DNA of 64,000 nucleotides from Rhizomys pruinosus (Eukaryota > Chordata > Mammalia > Rodentia > Spalacidae): contig VZQC01013971.1 in NCBI GenBank assembly GCA_009823505.1, forward strand, positions 42,767 to 106,766, in the 5' to 3' direction. Below the pieces are notes generated by a model that saw only the letters and a program-made list of their open reading frames with translations, was not told where the DNA came from and did not search any database. This document shows, piece after piece, positions 14,085 through 28,279 of the stretch; the stretch's first letter is position 1, and every line of letters begins with the position of its first letter. Position numbers and translations under genes: made by a program.

Positions 14085-17000
14085 CAGTTATGGCCAGAGC
14101 AGACTACTATATAAAAGAACTCTATAAATTGACTTGTAGAGATTTTTTTTGTGGAAACTCAGTTGTAGTTCCATTTTAGTATATTGATACAGATTTACAT
14201 TGTCCTGCTGTGTTTTAAGCAGTTCTAAGACTAAGACTATGGATTTAGAAAATCCATAGTCTTAGTCTTTGAATTTAGAACAGACTTTGAGAGTGTGCCA
14301 TTTCTACATCATACATAATCCATGCATTCTTGTTTTATGTATCTGTGCAGAGCAACTCTTGTAAGATCTCAGTAAAGTTCGCAGTGGGGCGAAGGAGCCC
14401 ATCTGGCTAACCAAACAAAGCCAGCACTCCACATATGGTTTGTTTGCTAAATTCTCAAATTCTGTCATCCCAGATAAGGCAGAACCTGGATATTGAGTGA
14501 CAATCATAGTCCTTCACTGGGAAATAAATACCAGATAATTACTATGTTCCACTCTTTAAGTACATTTGCCTTCTAGGTCCCCTTCAACTATTACATGAAT
14601 TAAATAACTCAGTTGCCTCCTATATGACAAGAGGAGTCTAATGCCTCCCCTCTCCTTGAAAGGGCTCTTGGGAAAGAGGCTGAAGATTGCCATTCATTTC
14701 TCTTATCATCCTTGTGTCCAATTTCTGCTCAGAATTGATTCTCCATCTTTGCTTACCCTTTACTTGTGGCCCTTGTTCTCTCTGCTCTCCCTGTTCTCTG
14801 CCCTTCATTCTCCAATGTAGCATCACCCTACTAAGGTTTTCATTAGGAAGAACTTTTCTACTAATATTACAGCTGCCCTTTTTTCTTGGTAGCCAATCGC
14901 ACTCTGAACTGAGCAGTGCTTGTCTTCAAGTGCTTATCTGCTTCTCCCTAATGCCCATTCCTAACACTGGCTATCCTTTCCCAAATCCAGTATTGAGAAG
15001 ACTGTGCTCCAGACAGTGAACTTTTGTTTTTGTTTTTGTTTTTTGCAGAACTTTCTTACACAAAAATGGGCTTGGCAGCTTTAGAACATAGCATCAAATC
15101 CTGTGTGAAAACCATCTTATTTCACTTATGCTAGATGCAGCTATTTGTCATGTTAAACAAAAGTAAACAGGAATAGATTAGTCTAAAACATAACTGCTAT
15201 GGTTGTTCAGAAACTGAGATATGTACTTTATACTTTCAGCTCTCATAAATGATGGTTATGAGAATCTTAGCTGTTTTCTACATCGAGGCATAGTCTATAC
15301 ACATCTAAAACTCTGGATGCTGGCAATTTGTGACTTTGAAACTGTTATTTCTCTAGAAAGGTATGCCTTTCTTTTCATATTGATTTTACCTTTGTATGAA
15401 ATTAGGAAAAAAATAAAAGAAAGCATTCTTCCCTCATTGTTCATAATATAGTAGAAAATGAGGATATAATAATAAATTCAAACTAAAATTAGAATAACAC
15501 TAAGATTACTGATCAAATGAGACTTGTTTATTTTAGTTACTTTGCAAGTTTTAGAGACTGAGTAGTTTTGACAAGCTTTGACTACATGGATAGTAAGTTA
15601 TCAAATTATGAGAAGAAATTTGAGGGTACCCAGGGAAGAGTATTTTGAAGTCAAGGTACTGGAAAGCTGCCATCATTTAAAAAAATGACAAAGTATTCTA
15701 TTTTATATTTCATTGCTACAAAATCTGATTAAATGAAAGGAAATCCTGTGTTTCAAACTGCTGACTTCATTTTGTTTTATATGATTTTAAGAGAGAAAGC
15801 GTTGATTTTTCAAAGAAAAGCAGTTGTATGCATATTAATGTGGAGAGGGATTTTAATCTCAAGACACTAACCTTGGAATAAGACTGTATTTCACTGTTAC
15901 TCATGGCCTCAGACAGACTCTTGAGCTGAGGAAGAACAATCTTTGATTCAAGATAATTCAAGATTAAGTAAAAGAAGTATAGTTTTGCTAAGAGTCTAGG
16001 AGATTTGACTAATTCCATAATATTCCAGCATAGACTTTACAATTGTTGATTTTCTTAGTAAGGATTTTATTAAGGGTATTTCTATCTTTTAAGAAAGTAT
16101 AGTATACTGGGCATGGTGGTGCAGACCTTTAATCCTAGCGCTCGGCAGGCAGAGGCAAGCAGATCTTTTTGAGTTCAAGGCCAGCCTGGTCTACAGAGTG
16201 AGTTCCAGGACAGCTGGGGCTACAGGGAGACCCTTTCTTGAAAAAGACCCCCCCCCAAAAAAAAGAAAGTATAGTAAACCAGTTTATTTTGCTTTAGCAA
16301 ATCATTAAAATACTTCACTGCATGCTGATTCATGAATTTCATTAGCTTTATTCATAGTAGAATGTTTAGAATAATTTTAAATATCTCAAAAAGTTTTGCT
16401 TTCTCTTTCATTTAGAACTGTTACTTTGGCTTACATAAATATTGGCCTCATATATCTACTACACCTGGATAATTACACCAAAGCTTTTTATCGGTTTTCT
16501 GAGGCAATTAAAATTGATCCTTTATATATTCAAAGCTATATTTGTAGAGCAGAAACCTATTATAAGGTACTTAATGTTTGATAATCTCCAATTTAAAAAT
16601 ATTTGAATTGTTTGGATATTTGTTCACTATAACATATAATATGTTAATGCATTCTTTTCTTTAGGCAACTAGAGAGGGTAATGGATTTATAACGCAACAA
16701 GTGCTAAGCAGATATTTACAAAGCCTGTATTTATGGGCTGTACATTTTTGTAGCTTCCTTTTTTAGAATGCACCACCATGGCTGGAGGGATAGCTCAGCC
16801 ACTAAAAGCTCAGACTAACAATCAAAAATTAAAAAAAAACTTTTGAATCAGACTTTATATAGATAAAAATATATTCTACTTGTTAGTTCAGATTTTACTG
16901 ATAAAGGGTTAAAGCTAAGGTCTAACCCCAAGAAATTTTATAAATTCACAGTGAATTTCTAGCTGTCCCAAACTTGAGTTTACTTAGTGCACAGATATTG

Positions 17001-20000
17001 TTATGGTTTACACCCCCCCACCCTGGTTTTGTGTTTCATTGCTTAGTATCAAGGGGCAGCACTACTTTGAGATATTGTGGAACTGAAGGATGTAGTCACT
17101 AGAGGTAGGCCTTGAGGTTTTATAGTGTGGTCTTACCACTTGTTACATGACTGTTTCCTGGTCCAGCAAGATGTGAGATGTCTAAGTCACCTGCTTCCAC
17201 CGTGCTTTGCCCATCACGAGGGGTTGTATTCTCTCATATTCAGAGGCAAAATAAATACTTCCTCTTTTCAGTTGCTTTGTCAGGTACTTGGTCACAGCAA
17301 CAATAAAAGTAACATACAGAAAATTCTTAGTGAGAAATAAAGTTGTTGCTGTCAAAAACCTGACCGTGGGGTTTATAGTCCTTTAGAATAGGTTTGTAGG
17401 AAGAATATGAAAGAATTTAGAATTGTGGATTAAAGAAGCCCTAGAGTGCTTCAAAGAAAGATTAGTGGGTGATTCTTGTAGGAGTATGGAAGAGTAGATT
17501 TCATAGAAGTAGAGGCAGTAAAGATGGGGCTTATGATGTTTCGGAGGGGAGCAGGACTCTGGGGAACTGGGCTAGAAGGCATTCATGTTTCATTCTTACA
17601 AAGAATCTGACTTCCCTCTGCTTATTCCCTGAGAACTTGAGTGAGGCTGGATTAAAATTAATGGGGTAAATTGTTTGGTAGAGAAAATTTTAAGATAGCA
17701 TCACATCCAGACTATGGCATGGTTACTGATCACTGCTCTTAGTCACTTTTGCAGTGAAAAATGGCAGAAGAATATGAAAAAGAGACAGTTTGGTGAAGTT
17801 TAGAGCATGAACAAATTTGAAGGTCAGGTGAAGACAGTACATCTGTAATTGTTAAAGAGATTAACATTGGCTGGGCATGGTAGTGCACGCCTTTGATCCC
17901 AGTACTCAGGAGGCAGAGGCAGCTGGATCTCTGCGAGATCATTGCCAGTCTGGTTTATGTAGTGAGTTCCAGGCCAGCTACAGGGAGATCCTGTCTCAAA
18001 AAGAGAAGAAAAAAAGGAGGTTTACATCACTAAGAACAAATCAATCATGAACTCTGCACTTCTACAAGAGAAAAGGTGACTTGAAGGAAGACACCATTTG
18101 TTGAGAGCTACAGGGTGTTTAACAGTGTAAAACTAGTTTGAAAGAAGAATACCTAAAAAAAGAGCCTTTAAAGTTAGTACCCTGTTATAAAACTGGCCAG
18201 TCAGAGAAGTATTTCCCAAGGTTTAGCCATGAAGGCACACAGAGGCCACCCGTACCTGTGGTCGACTGGGATCAGGGGACATCTTGAGATAGCAACAGAA
18301 TTTGGTTTTGCAGTCATGCAAATAATATGTGGAAGAAGCTTTGCACCAAGATCCCAGAAAGCGGTTGAGGCCAGATGACACATAGCATGGAGCTCCTGCT
18401 TTAGTTGCGGATGAATCTGTGAAGGTAGACCCTAAGTTACAGTGCAGACTTCACAATATTAGAGATATCAGAAATAAAGGATGTTCACTGAGGAAACTTC
18501 TAGAGACAGGTGGAATGGACCCAAGAGAGGGACCACATGTGCCACAAGCAACAGGGCTGGAAGGGTGGTGCTATCCAAGCCTGCTGGAGCATAGAGGATA
18601 CTACCAGAGGCTAGGGATGGTAGTCATGAAAGAATAGGGTTTAGTGTTTGCTGTGCTGCATTTCAGTTTTGCTTGGGTCTTATCTTTTCTTGCTGTGTCC
18701 CACTCCTTAGTTCTGGAAGTTCTGGAATGGGAATGCTCACACTATGCCACGGTATAAAGTAAAAGACTTGCCTTTTGCTTTTACACAGTTTACAGATTTC
18801 CTTGACTTTCAGAAGAGATTTTGAAATTTGAATAATATTGGAAATATTGTAAGAGTATAGGAGCTTTTGAAGTCAAATCGAACTCACTTTGTATTATGTG
18901 ATGATGATGAATGTGTGGAGCCAAGGATGAAATGTTACTGGTTTACATGTAAAAATGTCTCCATGGGGTTATATGTTTGGACAGTTGGTCCTCAATTAGT
19001 ATAACTGTTTTGTGGAGACTATGCAACCTTTATAAGGGGGAACTTCCCTTTGGAGGAAGTGCATCACTACATAGGTCTTGATCTGTCAAGATGGGGCAAG
19101 AGCCAGCTTTATGTTCTATCACCATGTAGCAGCCTGCTGCCATGCTTCTTCCACAATGATGAACTATATCTCTTCAAACTATGAGCCTAAATAAATTCTT
19201 CTTCTTTTAAGTTCCTTTCTCAAGTATTTGATCACAGGAATGAGAACATATATATTTGCTTTAAGAAAATCATATGTATTGAGATGTTTTTGTACAAGTT
19301 CCCTAATAAATTATGGGAGGGGCTCAATATCAGAAAGGAAACAATTATTTCAACTGGAATCTAAGTTTCTGTTTATCATTCAACAGCTGCATAAAATGAA
19401 AAAGGCAGTAAATGAATTATCTCGTGCTATTCATCTTCAGCCAGATGAAATCCAGTTATATATAATAAGGTATGTGCACAGAAATTGGATGTCCCTCCCA
19501 GCATTTATTTCTTGTTTTCCCTAAATGTTAAGCTAATGTATCTTTACTTTTGCAATAACCTTTCTAGATGACTAGCTATGTAGCAAATACATACCTTATC
19601 AAAGAAAGGTAGTCATTTTAACATTTATTGTGTTTGTATCCACAGAAGCGCCAGATAGAATCCTCAACCAATTCAGTGAGAAAAAAAAATGACACATAAA
19701 ATTGTATTTCAAATTTAGAACATGCTCTAGAGACATGTTGGGCTTTATCATTACCAAAATTACAATCTTTTAGGATTAATAGACCTAGGAAAATGCAGTG
19801 AGACATACTTTGTGATATTTTCTTTTCTTTTAACTCTTAAACACATTTCAGAATTTACTAAACACTTTTTTCTCTTTTTGTTCCATGAACTTTAACTTTT
19901 AATAATTTCTTAGAAAGAAAGTATCACATTTTAAATTCAGTTACAAAAAAGATATCTGAGTATTTTATTTTAGTGTCACATTTCCTAAACTGATTCTTCC

Positions 20001-23000
20001 ACTATATCTCCATGTGAGTTGGTCTATTTAGACTATTGAAAATATATCATTTTTATATTGATTTTATGCACACATATAAATATGGGTGGATATTTTAGAA
20101 GTATCAAAATTTAAGCAACATTTTAAAATTAGTTTTTGTTTTGTTTTTTAAAAAAATATTTTTATTGATTCTTTGAGAATTTCGTACAGTGTGCTTTGAT
20201 CATACCCAGACAACCTTCCCATCTCCGCCCACCTTTCTACCCCCACACTCATGTTTTCTATTATTACTTTTTTTGTTTGTTTTTTAAGCATATACAGTCT
20301 TAATTTGTATTCCCCAAGTGCTCTTTGGTCTGGATCCATCCCTTGGAACCTGGTCATCCTATCAGGCAACACACCTTTAAAGCAAATTGACTCTCCATTT
20401 GTTACTAGAGCCTTGGCTAGGCTGGCAGCTTCTTGCCTGCCTCCCTTATCTATGCTGAATTTTTGTCTGATAATAATTACTTTTGATAATTTGAGTGGTC
20501 AGCCCTAAGCAGGAAATTTAGTATTTTTGTGGTCTTTTTGAGACAAGGTCTCCTTGTAGCCAAAGTTTGCCTGGAACTCTTTCTGGATACCAGGCTGACT
20601 TCCAAGTGTGGAGATTAAAGGCAGACTTTCAGCATGCCATTTATGTAACACTTCTAAGGCTCAGAGATCATCGCAGAAGATGGGTGTGAAAACAGTTTAA
20701 GGGCTGGAAGAAAGGGAGGACTCAGCAGCTGTGGCGACACTTGCACTGAGCCTGCACTACTACATCAACAGTCATTTATGGACCAGGGAGGGGCTCACAG
20801 GCCATTCTTTTTCCTGCTGAAATACTGATGGGTTCTGGAGGACGGTCAGTCTTTGTCTTCAGTTGCATACTCACTGAGAAGCGCATGCTCCAAATCTGCC
20901 ATCACACACAGAAGATCCTGATTAAACTCAGTGGTCTCCAAACAAAACAAAACAAAAACAAAACAAAACAAAACTGAATGCGGGACAGGGACTTTAGTGA
21001 GAAAGGCAGGTAATAAGGGAGATTAGAAAAGGTGGGGTGATAGTAATTAGAATGCACTTTTATATGTTTAAAATTGTCTAAGAACAAATTCAATAAACGT
21101 AAAAAAAGAGTACTTACTTTTTAGCTTCTTTGAATAAAAGCTCTTATTTCTTCCAGAGGACAATATCTTCTTACGATGAAGTGTTATGATCTTGCAAAGT
21201 TCACTATTTATCAAGTAGCAGAAATGAACAAAGGTAACAACTAATTAAAAATAAGAAATTTTAAGAAATAGCCCTTCAATTTCTTTTTACCACCTATAAT
21301 ATCTATGTATTGGTGGAAGGAAGAAGTCATTTGATTTTTTTTCTTTCTTTTGAATCAGGTTCTGACTGTTTAGCCCTGAGTAGCCTGGAACTTGCTGTGT
21401 AGACCAGGCTGGCCTGAAATTCATAGATTTGTGCCTGCCTCTGCCTCCAGTTGGCACTAATGGTGTGTGCCACCATGCCTTGCTGAGGAAGTCACTTGAA
21501 AGACAAAGATTTTGAAACTTCAGTTTCACATGTACATAATCAACTAGTAAATGAATCATAATGTAGTGAATTTTATAAATTCACTTATTATAAAATATAC
21601 TAGTATTAAAAGTTTTTACTTTTTTGAGTTATAATAACTTTTGTTTTCTGTTAGTAAGAAGATTTCAGTGTAATATTTCTGTCAATACATATTACAATAA
21701 ATTATATTGTATAACTTCATTAAAATAACTATATGCAAAATCCTTGCTGCCTGATAAAGGCATTGATAAACTTCTTTTTCCTTTCAGGTCTCACTGAGTT
21801 GAATCCCATACAGCAAGCGCTCATTTACTCATTTTGTGAAAACCATGATAAGGCCATTCAGGTGTTGGAAAGGGTTGTATTGAACAGGCCAGAGGTCTAC
21901 ACGTATGCACTCTTAGCAAAAGCACAAATGAAGGCTAAGAAAACCAAGGTGAAAAGTCTTATGACTGACATTTATTATACTGAGTAATGGAATTTTCACT
22001 GTATGCTGAAGTATGACATTTAAAATGTTTTTACACCATGAAATGATACCATTTGTTTATGTACTATCATTTATACTAGCAATTATACTAGCACTTATTA
22101 TGCTATTTATTCATTCTTCTATTACCCAACATTTTGGAGTTCCTTCTTTTTCTTTTTAAGACTAGAGATCTTGTAAATATTATTTTCCAAGCCTTTTGTG
22201 AGCATGTGAAGTCATTTTTCAGGATATGGTTGTAGGACTGAATTGCTAGTATATGGAGAGTGATGTACTATTGTGTACAGCTATGCCAGTTTCTTCTCCC
22301 ACCTGGCAGTATATTGGTGTTTCAGTTGGTCTGCCTGGTGTATAGTACTTACCGTTGCCAGGCTGTCTTCCTGGTATCTCATAGGTAAGAGCTGGTGCCT
22401 CACTGTGATCTTAGTTCATGTCTATGAGCTTGAGTGTGAGGATAATCATCTTTTTGGGTTTATCAGTCACTTGTACTTGATTTTCTGCCAAAATAATACA
22501 AGTACAGAAAATTGGAAGACATTTAAGAACATGCTTTAGAAAATACAACCGGGCTGGAGAGATGGCCTAGCGGTTAAGAGCTCTGACTGCTCTTGGGGCT
22601 GGAGCGATGGCCTAGCGGTTAAGAGCGCTGACCGCTCTTGCAGAGGACCCGGGTTCGATCCCCAGCACCCACATGGCGGCTGAGAACCGTCTTTAATTCC
22701 AGTTCCAGGGGAATCCAACGCCCTCTTCTGACCTCCGCGGCATTGCACGACACGGGTGCACAAACCTACATGCAGACAGTACATTCATACACATAAAAAT
22801 AAATAAAAAATAAGTAAAAAAAAAAAAAGAAAGAAAATACAACCAAATGAAAGAAGTTCTAGAATTTTAGGGATGTTGCTTCTCAGGGATCCTAGCAAGA
22901 GGCTAAAGTAGAGGAAGAACTCTGGACAGAAAAGTGAGTGTATGGAGGAAATGATTGCATGTGGAATGCATGCAAGTTCTTCACATTTCTTAAGAAAATT

Positions 23001-24618
23001 ATTTCCCCAAAAAACCAGTGTGGAGGGAAGGGTGGGAGGAAGAGAGAGAGGGAGGGGAAGAAGGAGGGGAAGAGGGAGGGGGAGACTATAAATATGAGAA
23101 CGAATATGAAAGGCAGCAAGATGCTTAAATTTTACTGATGGTAGGATAAAGATCAGAAGAACAACTCAGCTGCAAACATGTTGGAGGTTTTATTAAAAGA
23201 GAGGATGACCCATAAGCCAACCCCAAGAACCAATAGGACAAGACTAGGAGCCATAGAGAATTATTCTTGTGCTTTGAAACCTAATCAAGTAACATTTGCC
23301 CAGCTGTACTTCAGAGCTGCCATGGACCATCATGCCTTTTGAGCCTACATGATCTCCTTTGTTGAGCTGGAATGTTTGTGGATTTTATTCTGTGGCTTTC
23401 ATGCTATATGCTAGATACTTTGGTAAGAGATAACTTGTGTCTATAATTTCCACAGAGGGAGAGGATTTTGCCCTAGGAATGGATGGACAATGTTTAAAAA
23501 CTTCATCCATACTTGGATGTGATTAAAATGATGGGATTTTGGAAATTTAACTAATGGAGTAATGAGATGAGGCTTTTGAAACCTTAGAATGGAGAGTTGT
23601 ACATACATATAAAAGGGATATGGAGTCCTCAGAAGAAAGTGGATGGTGGCAGACATGCTCTATAATTCCTCTCAACAAATCACAAATCACAAGGCTGGAG
23701 AGATGGCCCAGCAGTTAAGAGAATCAGCTATTCTTGCAGGGGACCCAGATTTTGATTCCCAGCATCCACATTGTGGCTAACATCCATCCATAACTCAAGT
23801 TCCAGGGGCTCCAACACCCTCTTTGACTCCTTGGGCGCTGCATGACACTGGTGCACTTACAGGCACGCAGGCAACACACTCAGACACATTAAAAAAATCG
23901 CACCCTGTTATTTCTTTCCCTTTCTTGGTTATAGGAGAGACAAATGGCCTGCTTCCAGAAAACTTGTTGAGCGATCTCTCCCTTGGTTATGTCATATTGG
24001 GGAGAAAGAGTCTTGGGCTGGCTTGGAGGAAAGTACCTGCATGCTGCCATGTAGCTTGGGTGTACGAAGCTATGGGAGTCCTCTAGGGCTGAGGGCAGTC
24101 AGCAGCTGCCAAGAAGTCAGTGCTCTCCATCCTGGAGTCTCATCCAAGGAAATGAATTCCTCTAGCAATGAAACTGAGCTTGAAGAGCTGTTTCTCCCAG
24201 TCAGATTTCCAGGAGGGAGCTCAGCCAACACCATGATTGCAGGCCTGTGGGACCCAGAGCAGTGCTTGTGCAGTGAAGCCATTCCCAATTTTCTGATCTG
24301 TGAAATATTTCACATAATAAATGTTTTCTTGTAAGCTGATACATTTCTGGAAACTTGATTTTCAATAATAGGAAACAATTATTCCCTGGTTTGGAATCAG
24401 GAGCCTCTGTTGCATGGATGCTTTCCTTATTGCAGTTTCAGTGTTCATTTCTCAGTACTTCTCATCCACATTTGAAGATGTCAATTCCTGAGTCTTTAAA
24501 AACCCTTGTTTCTATGTTCTTCAACCTCTACTTGGCCCAGGTCCCTGTTGCTTTAGTTTTCAAATTCTCTTCTCATTTTTATTTCTATGATCCCTATCTT
24601 AATTTGGAATATTTAAAC

Positions 24619-24674
<56 letters not shown>

Positions 24675-27600
24675 TTCATGTGTTGTAGCCACAGTGTTAC
24701 ATTCTTCCAAGCTTTCATCCACAACAGCCACAGTACTGTTTTCAGGATGTTGAGATGTGAACCTCCATCCTCAGATCTTCTGGAGAACATGTCGTAAGGT
24801 GCAAAGAATGGGGAGATGGGGAAAGCAAGGGAAGTGAAGATGTGTTCATTTTAGTTCAAATGGTATTGAAGGCTGACACGAGCTCAAGTCTTTATGGGCT
24901 CGAGGAGGCTGTGTACAGCCGAAAGAGAGGGGAAATCGGACAGAAGGAGGTAGAGTTAAGGACTGAAGTCTGAAATGAAAAGGAAGACACTCAAAGATAG
25001 GGAAAGAAAGGTTGAAGCTACCGGTATATTGAACAGTGAAAGGAAGGAAACAGCGAAGCTTATTTGGCTTTTCTATAGCAGGGTCATGTGCTGAGACTGA
25101 GGATGGAAGAAGAGGTGTGTATACGTTTGTAAGTACAAAGGAAATGCTAAAGTAGAGCTGTGGAAATGTGTGTGTTCAATAAGTCTCATGCCTTAAGAAA
25201 AAATAATTTAATGCAATTAAAATAGGATAAGTGCTAAGTGTTATTTGTGTATAAGTGTATATACTGATTTGTTAATTATTAAATGATGACTGGAAAATTT
25301 AAACTTCATTAATGGGTTTTAGCTATTTTGATTAAATGTAAGTGGGTGACTGGAACTAAAAGCACTGCAGAACAAATTAAATCATGTCTAAAACTTGTCA
25401 GGTATTATCAATACTTTTGCTACCTACTAGTTTTCCAGTATTCCATTCAGAGAAATAGCGAGGTAATTAATTATTAATAAGCCACTCCATGAATTTAAGC
25501 CTGATGTAAGACTGTAAAGAAACAGCCTTTCTCAGAGACTATCACGGAAGAGGAGTGGAAAGATTTTAAAGTCAGAGGAGCTAGATTCCTGTTGCTAGAC
25601 AATGCATTGAGCCATAGTAGGGAAGCTGCAGGCATGAAATCGCCACAGTGTGTCAGCCTAATGAGATCAGCATAATGACAAGACCAGATGACATGGTAAG
25701 GTGGATGGGGGAAATTTCATGGGGTCCCATCTCTGGAGGAAGAGCTACAAGCACTCAGTGGATGATTAAGGAGGAAGAATCAATTTTCTCCAGTGACTAG
25801 CTCCCTGGTAAGTTATCTATTCCCAAGTGATCAGTCCTAAATACATGTACATACAAGCAGCACTAGATTCAGTAAATTATGTATATATATATATATATAT
25901 ATATANTATATGTGTGTGTGTATATATGTGTGTATATAAATGCATCTATATGTAACTAATAAAGAAGAAAACAAGAAATTAAGAGGGAGTTTGGGGGATA
26001 TGGGAGGAAGTGGAGGGAGAACTGGGAGGAGGGGAAATAATGCAAATATATTCATGTGTGAAATTTTCAAAAAAACATATTAAAAAGTAGCCTTTAGAAT
26101 TTAGAAGTTTTCTGCAAATATTCTCTCTGTCCTGATTTTGTAATAATCAGAACACACATGCTAAGCATTTGCTGTAGTAGGACCGTGTATGTGTCTCCAG
26201 AACCTGGTTCTTTGCCTAGGTCTGATTTTCTAAATGCTGGTGACAAACCAGGTTGTGTGATCATAGGATGGCTAAGAGTCTAAGGTGTTTTTGTTTTGTT
26301 TTGTTTTGTTTTGTTAGTGACAGTGTGGCTACCGTGATAATTCACAGTGTATGATGCTAATCTGCTCTCTTTTCTAAAGAACATGTAGCCAGTGTAGGGA
26401 AGTTTTGTGATTTACCAATTGCCATTAAATGAATTGTAAAACTAAAAAAAAAGAATTTTGGAGTTCTGTTTACAAACTCCATATATGTAAGTTTTATGCC
26501 TGCTTTAGTCCTGGTTTATAGGGTAGGCCCCTGGATGGGGCTTGCTGGGCTAAACTTCTGGAACAGGGTCTTCAAGTTGTATAAGAACAGTATCTGTGAC
26601 CCTATCACATCTATGTGCATCTGTATGAAGAGGGAGCACATCTGCTGTGGTCTGCATTCTCTTTACATTTAAGGCTAGGATGTTAAAAAAATATCCAGGA
26701 GAAGAATTCCCTTCATCCTCATTTTTTAAATTGTTATAGGATGCTTCGAAAATATTTAAGAAGGCATTGGAGATATTTAATCATTCTGACAAGGGACCTT
26801 ATGTCACTGCTATTTCAGCGGACTGTCTGTATAACCTGGGTCTCTGCTACATGGAAGAAGGCAGCTTACAAATGGTACCTATGTATTAGAAGCATACATG
26901 ACTTGTGACTTTGCAAACTGGTTGCTTGCATTCAGTTCTGTTTCTGAAAGCTATCCACGCACAGCGTGTGAAGTTAGCAGACCCATGCTGCTTCTGAAAC
27001 TTGGCTTCTTTCGGGCAGTCTGCACCTGCAGTTCCCATGAATTGTTTGATTTAACCAGCATATTTTATCTGATGCTGGTTAAAAATACTTTTAAGACTAA
27101 TCTATGTTCTTTACCCAAATAATAATACTAACTGCCACTATGGGAAATTACTGTAGCAAGATAATTTCATCACACTAATATGATTTATTAAACTATAGAC
27201 AGCAAAATTGAGTATTTCAGTGTGTTATAGAATAAATGGAAAATGATTAGAGCATTCACTGACTTTCTTTATTGATAACTGAAGAATTCAAACCAACTTG
27301 AAACTGGTTAAAATACCCAGATGTGAAAAATTTTGTCATCCTTTTATCTTGAAATTGCCTAACTATGCTTCTGCTACAGTTCTGGAACAGTCATGGGAAG
27401 TGAAAGTTGCTGCCTGTGGTTTCTTTGAATGAATGAAATCCAAAGAATAACAATTATAATTAAAGTTCAAAGTATTGTAATCTAGCAACATGGGTTTTGT
27501 AAATATTTGCTGGAAATAAAGGGGGAACAAATCTCACCTCTTAAGGATTACACTTGTTCATTGCACATTGTTCAATGAGAGGATGTATTTCAAACTACCA

Positions 27601-28237
27601 AAAATTAGAGGGAAGCTTTTTTTTAAATTTTATTTATTTTTGTATGTGTATGAATGTACTGTCTGCTTGTAGGTTTGTACACACATGTCGTGCAATGCTG
27701 TGGAGGTCAGAAGAGGGTCTCGTATTCCCCTGGAACTGGAGTTCTCCTGCAATCGGAGTTACAGAAGGTTCTTAGCCACCATGTGGGTGCTGGGGATTGA
27801 ACCCGGGCCTCTGCAAGAGCAGTCAGTACTTTTAACAGCTAGGCTATCTCTCCAGCCCCAGGGTGAAGCTTTTAAGCAACAGTACATGCCATATTTTATT
27901 AATCTTTTTAAGTGATGTATTCTGTCACTCAGTGGTGTGTTCTTAAATATACTTTTCCAGGCTTTTGATTGTTTTACAAAAGCCGTGAAGGCAAATCCTG
28001 AATTTGCAGAAGCCTTTTATCAACGAGGGGTTTGTAAAGTAAAACTCAACAAGGATAACTCAATTTTGGATTTTAATCGGGCAATTACCTTGAATCCCAA
28101 ACATTACCAGGTATTTAAATAAATGATATCAGTGTAAGAATATGCTAATTTTGGTTAAATGCTTAAATGTTTTATATGTAATTTCTATTAGTAGCAATTA
28201 CCTTACTTATATATGCATTTGTATGTACACACACACA

Positions 28238-28279
<42 letters not shown>

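Noticed and set aside
22596..22668. tRNA-like sequence with A and B boxes, a candidate tRNA gene
   Set aside because: It is the tRNA-derived head of a B2 SINE; the same applies to other B2 copies.
24023..24334. 103-codon open frame on +, with an antisense frame at 24070-24288
   Set aside because: Lies in a probable LTR remnant; no domain or splice context.
24355..24753. 132-codon open frame on +
   Set aside because: Runs through an AC microsatellite (Thr-His repeats), with no family features.
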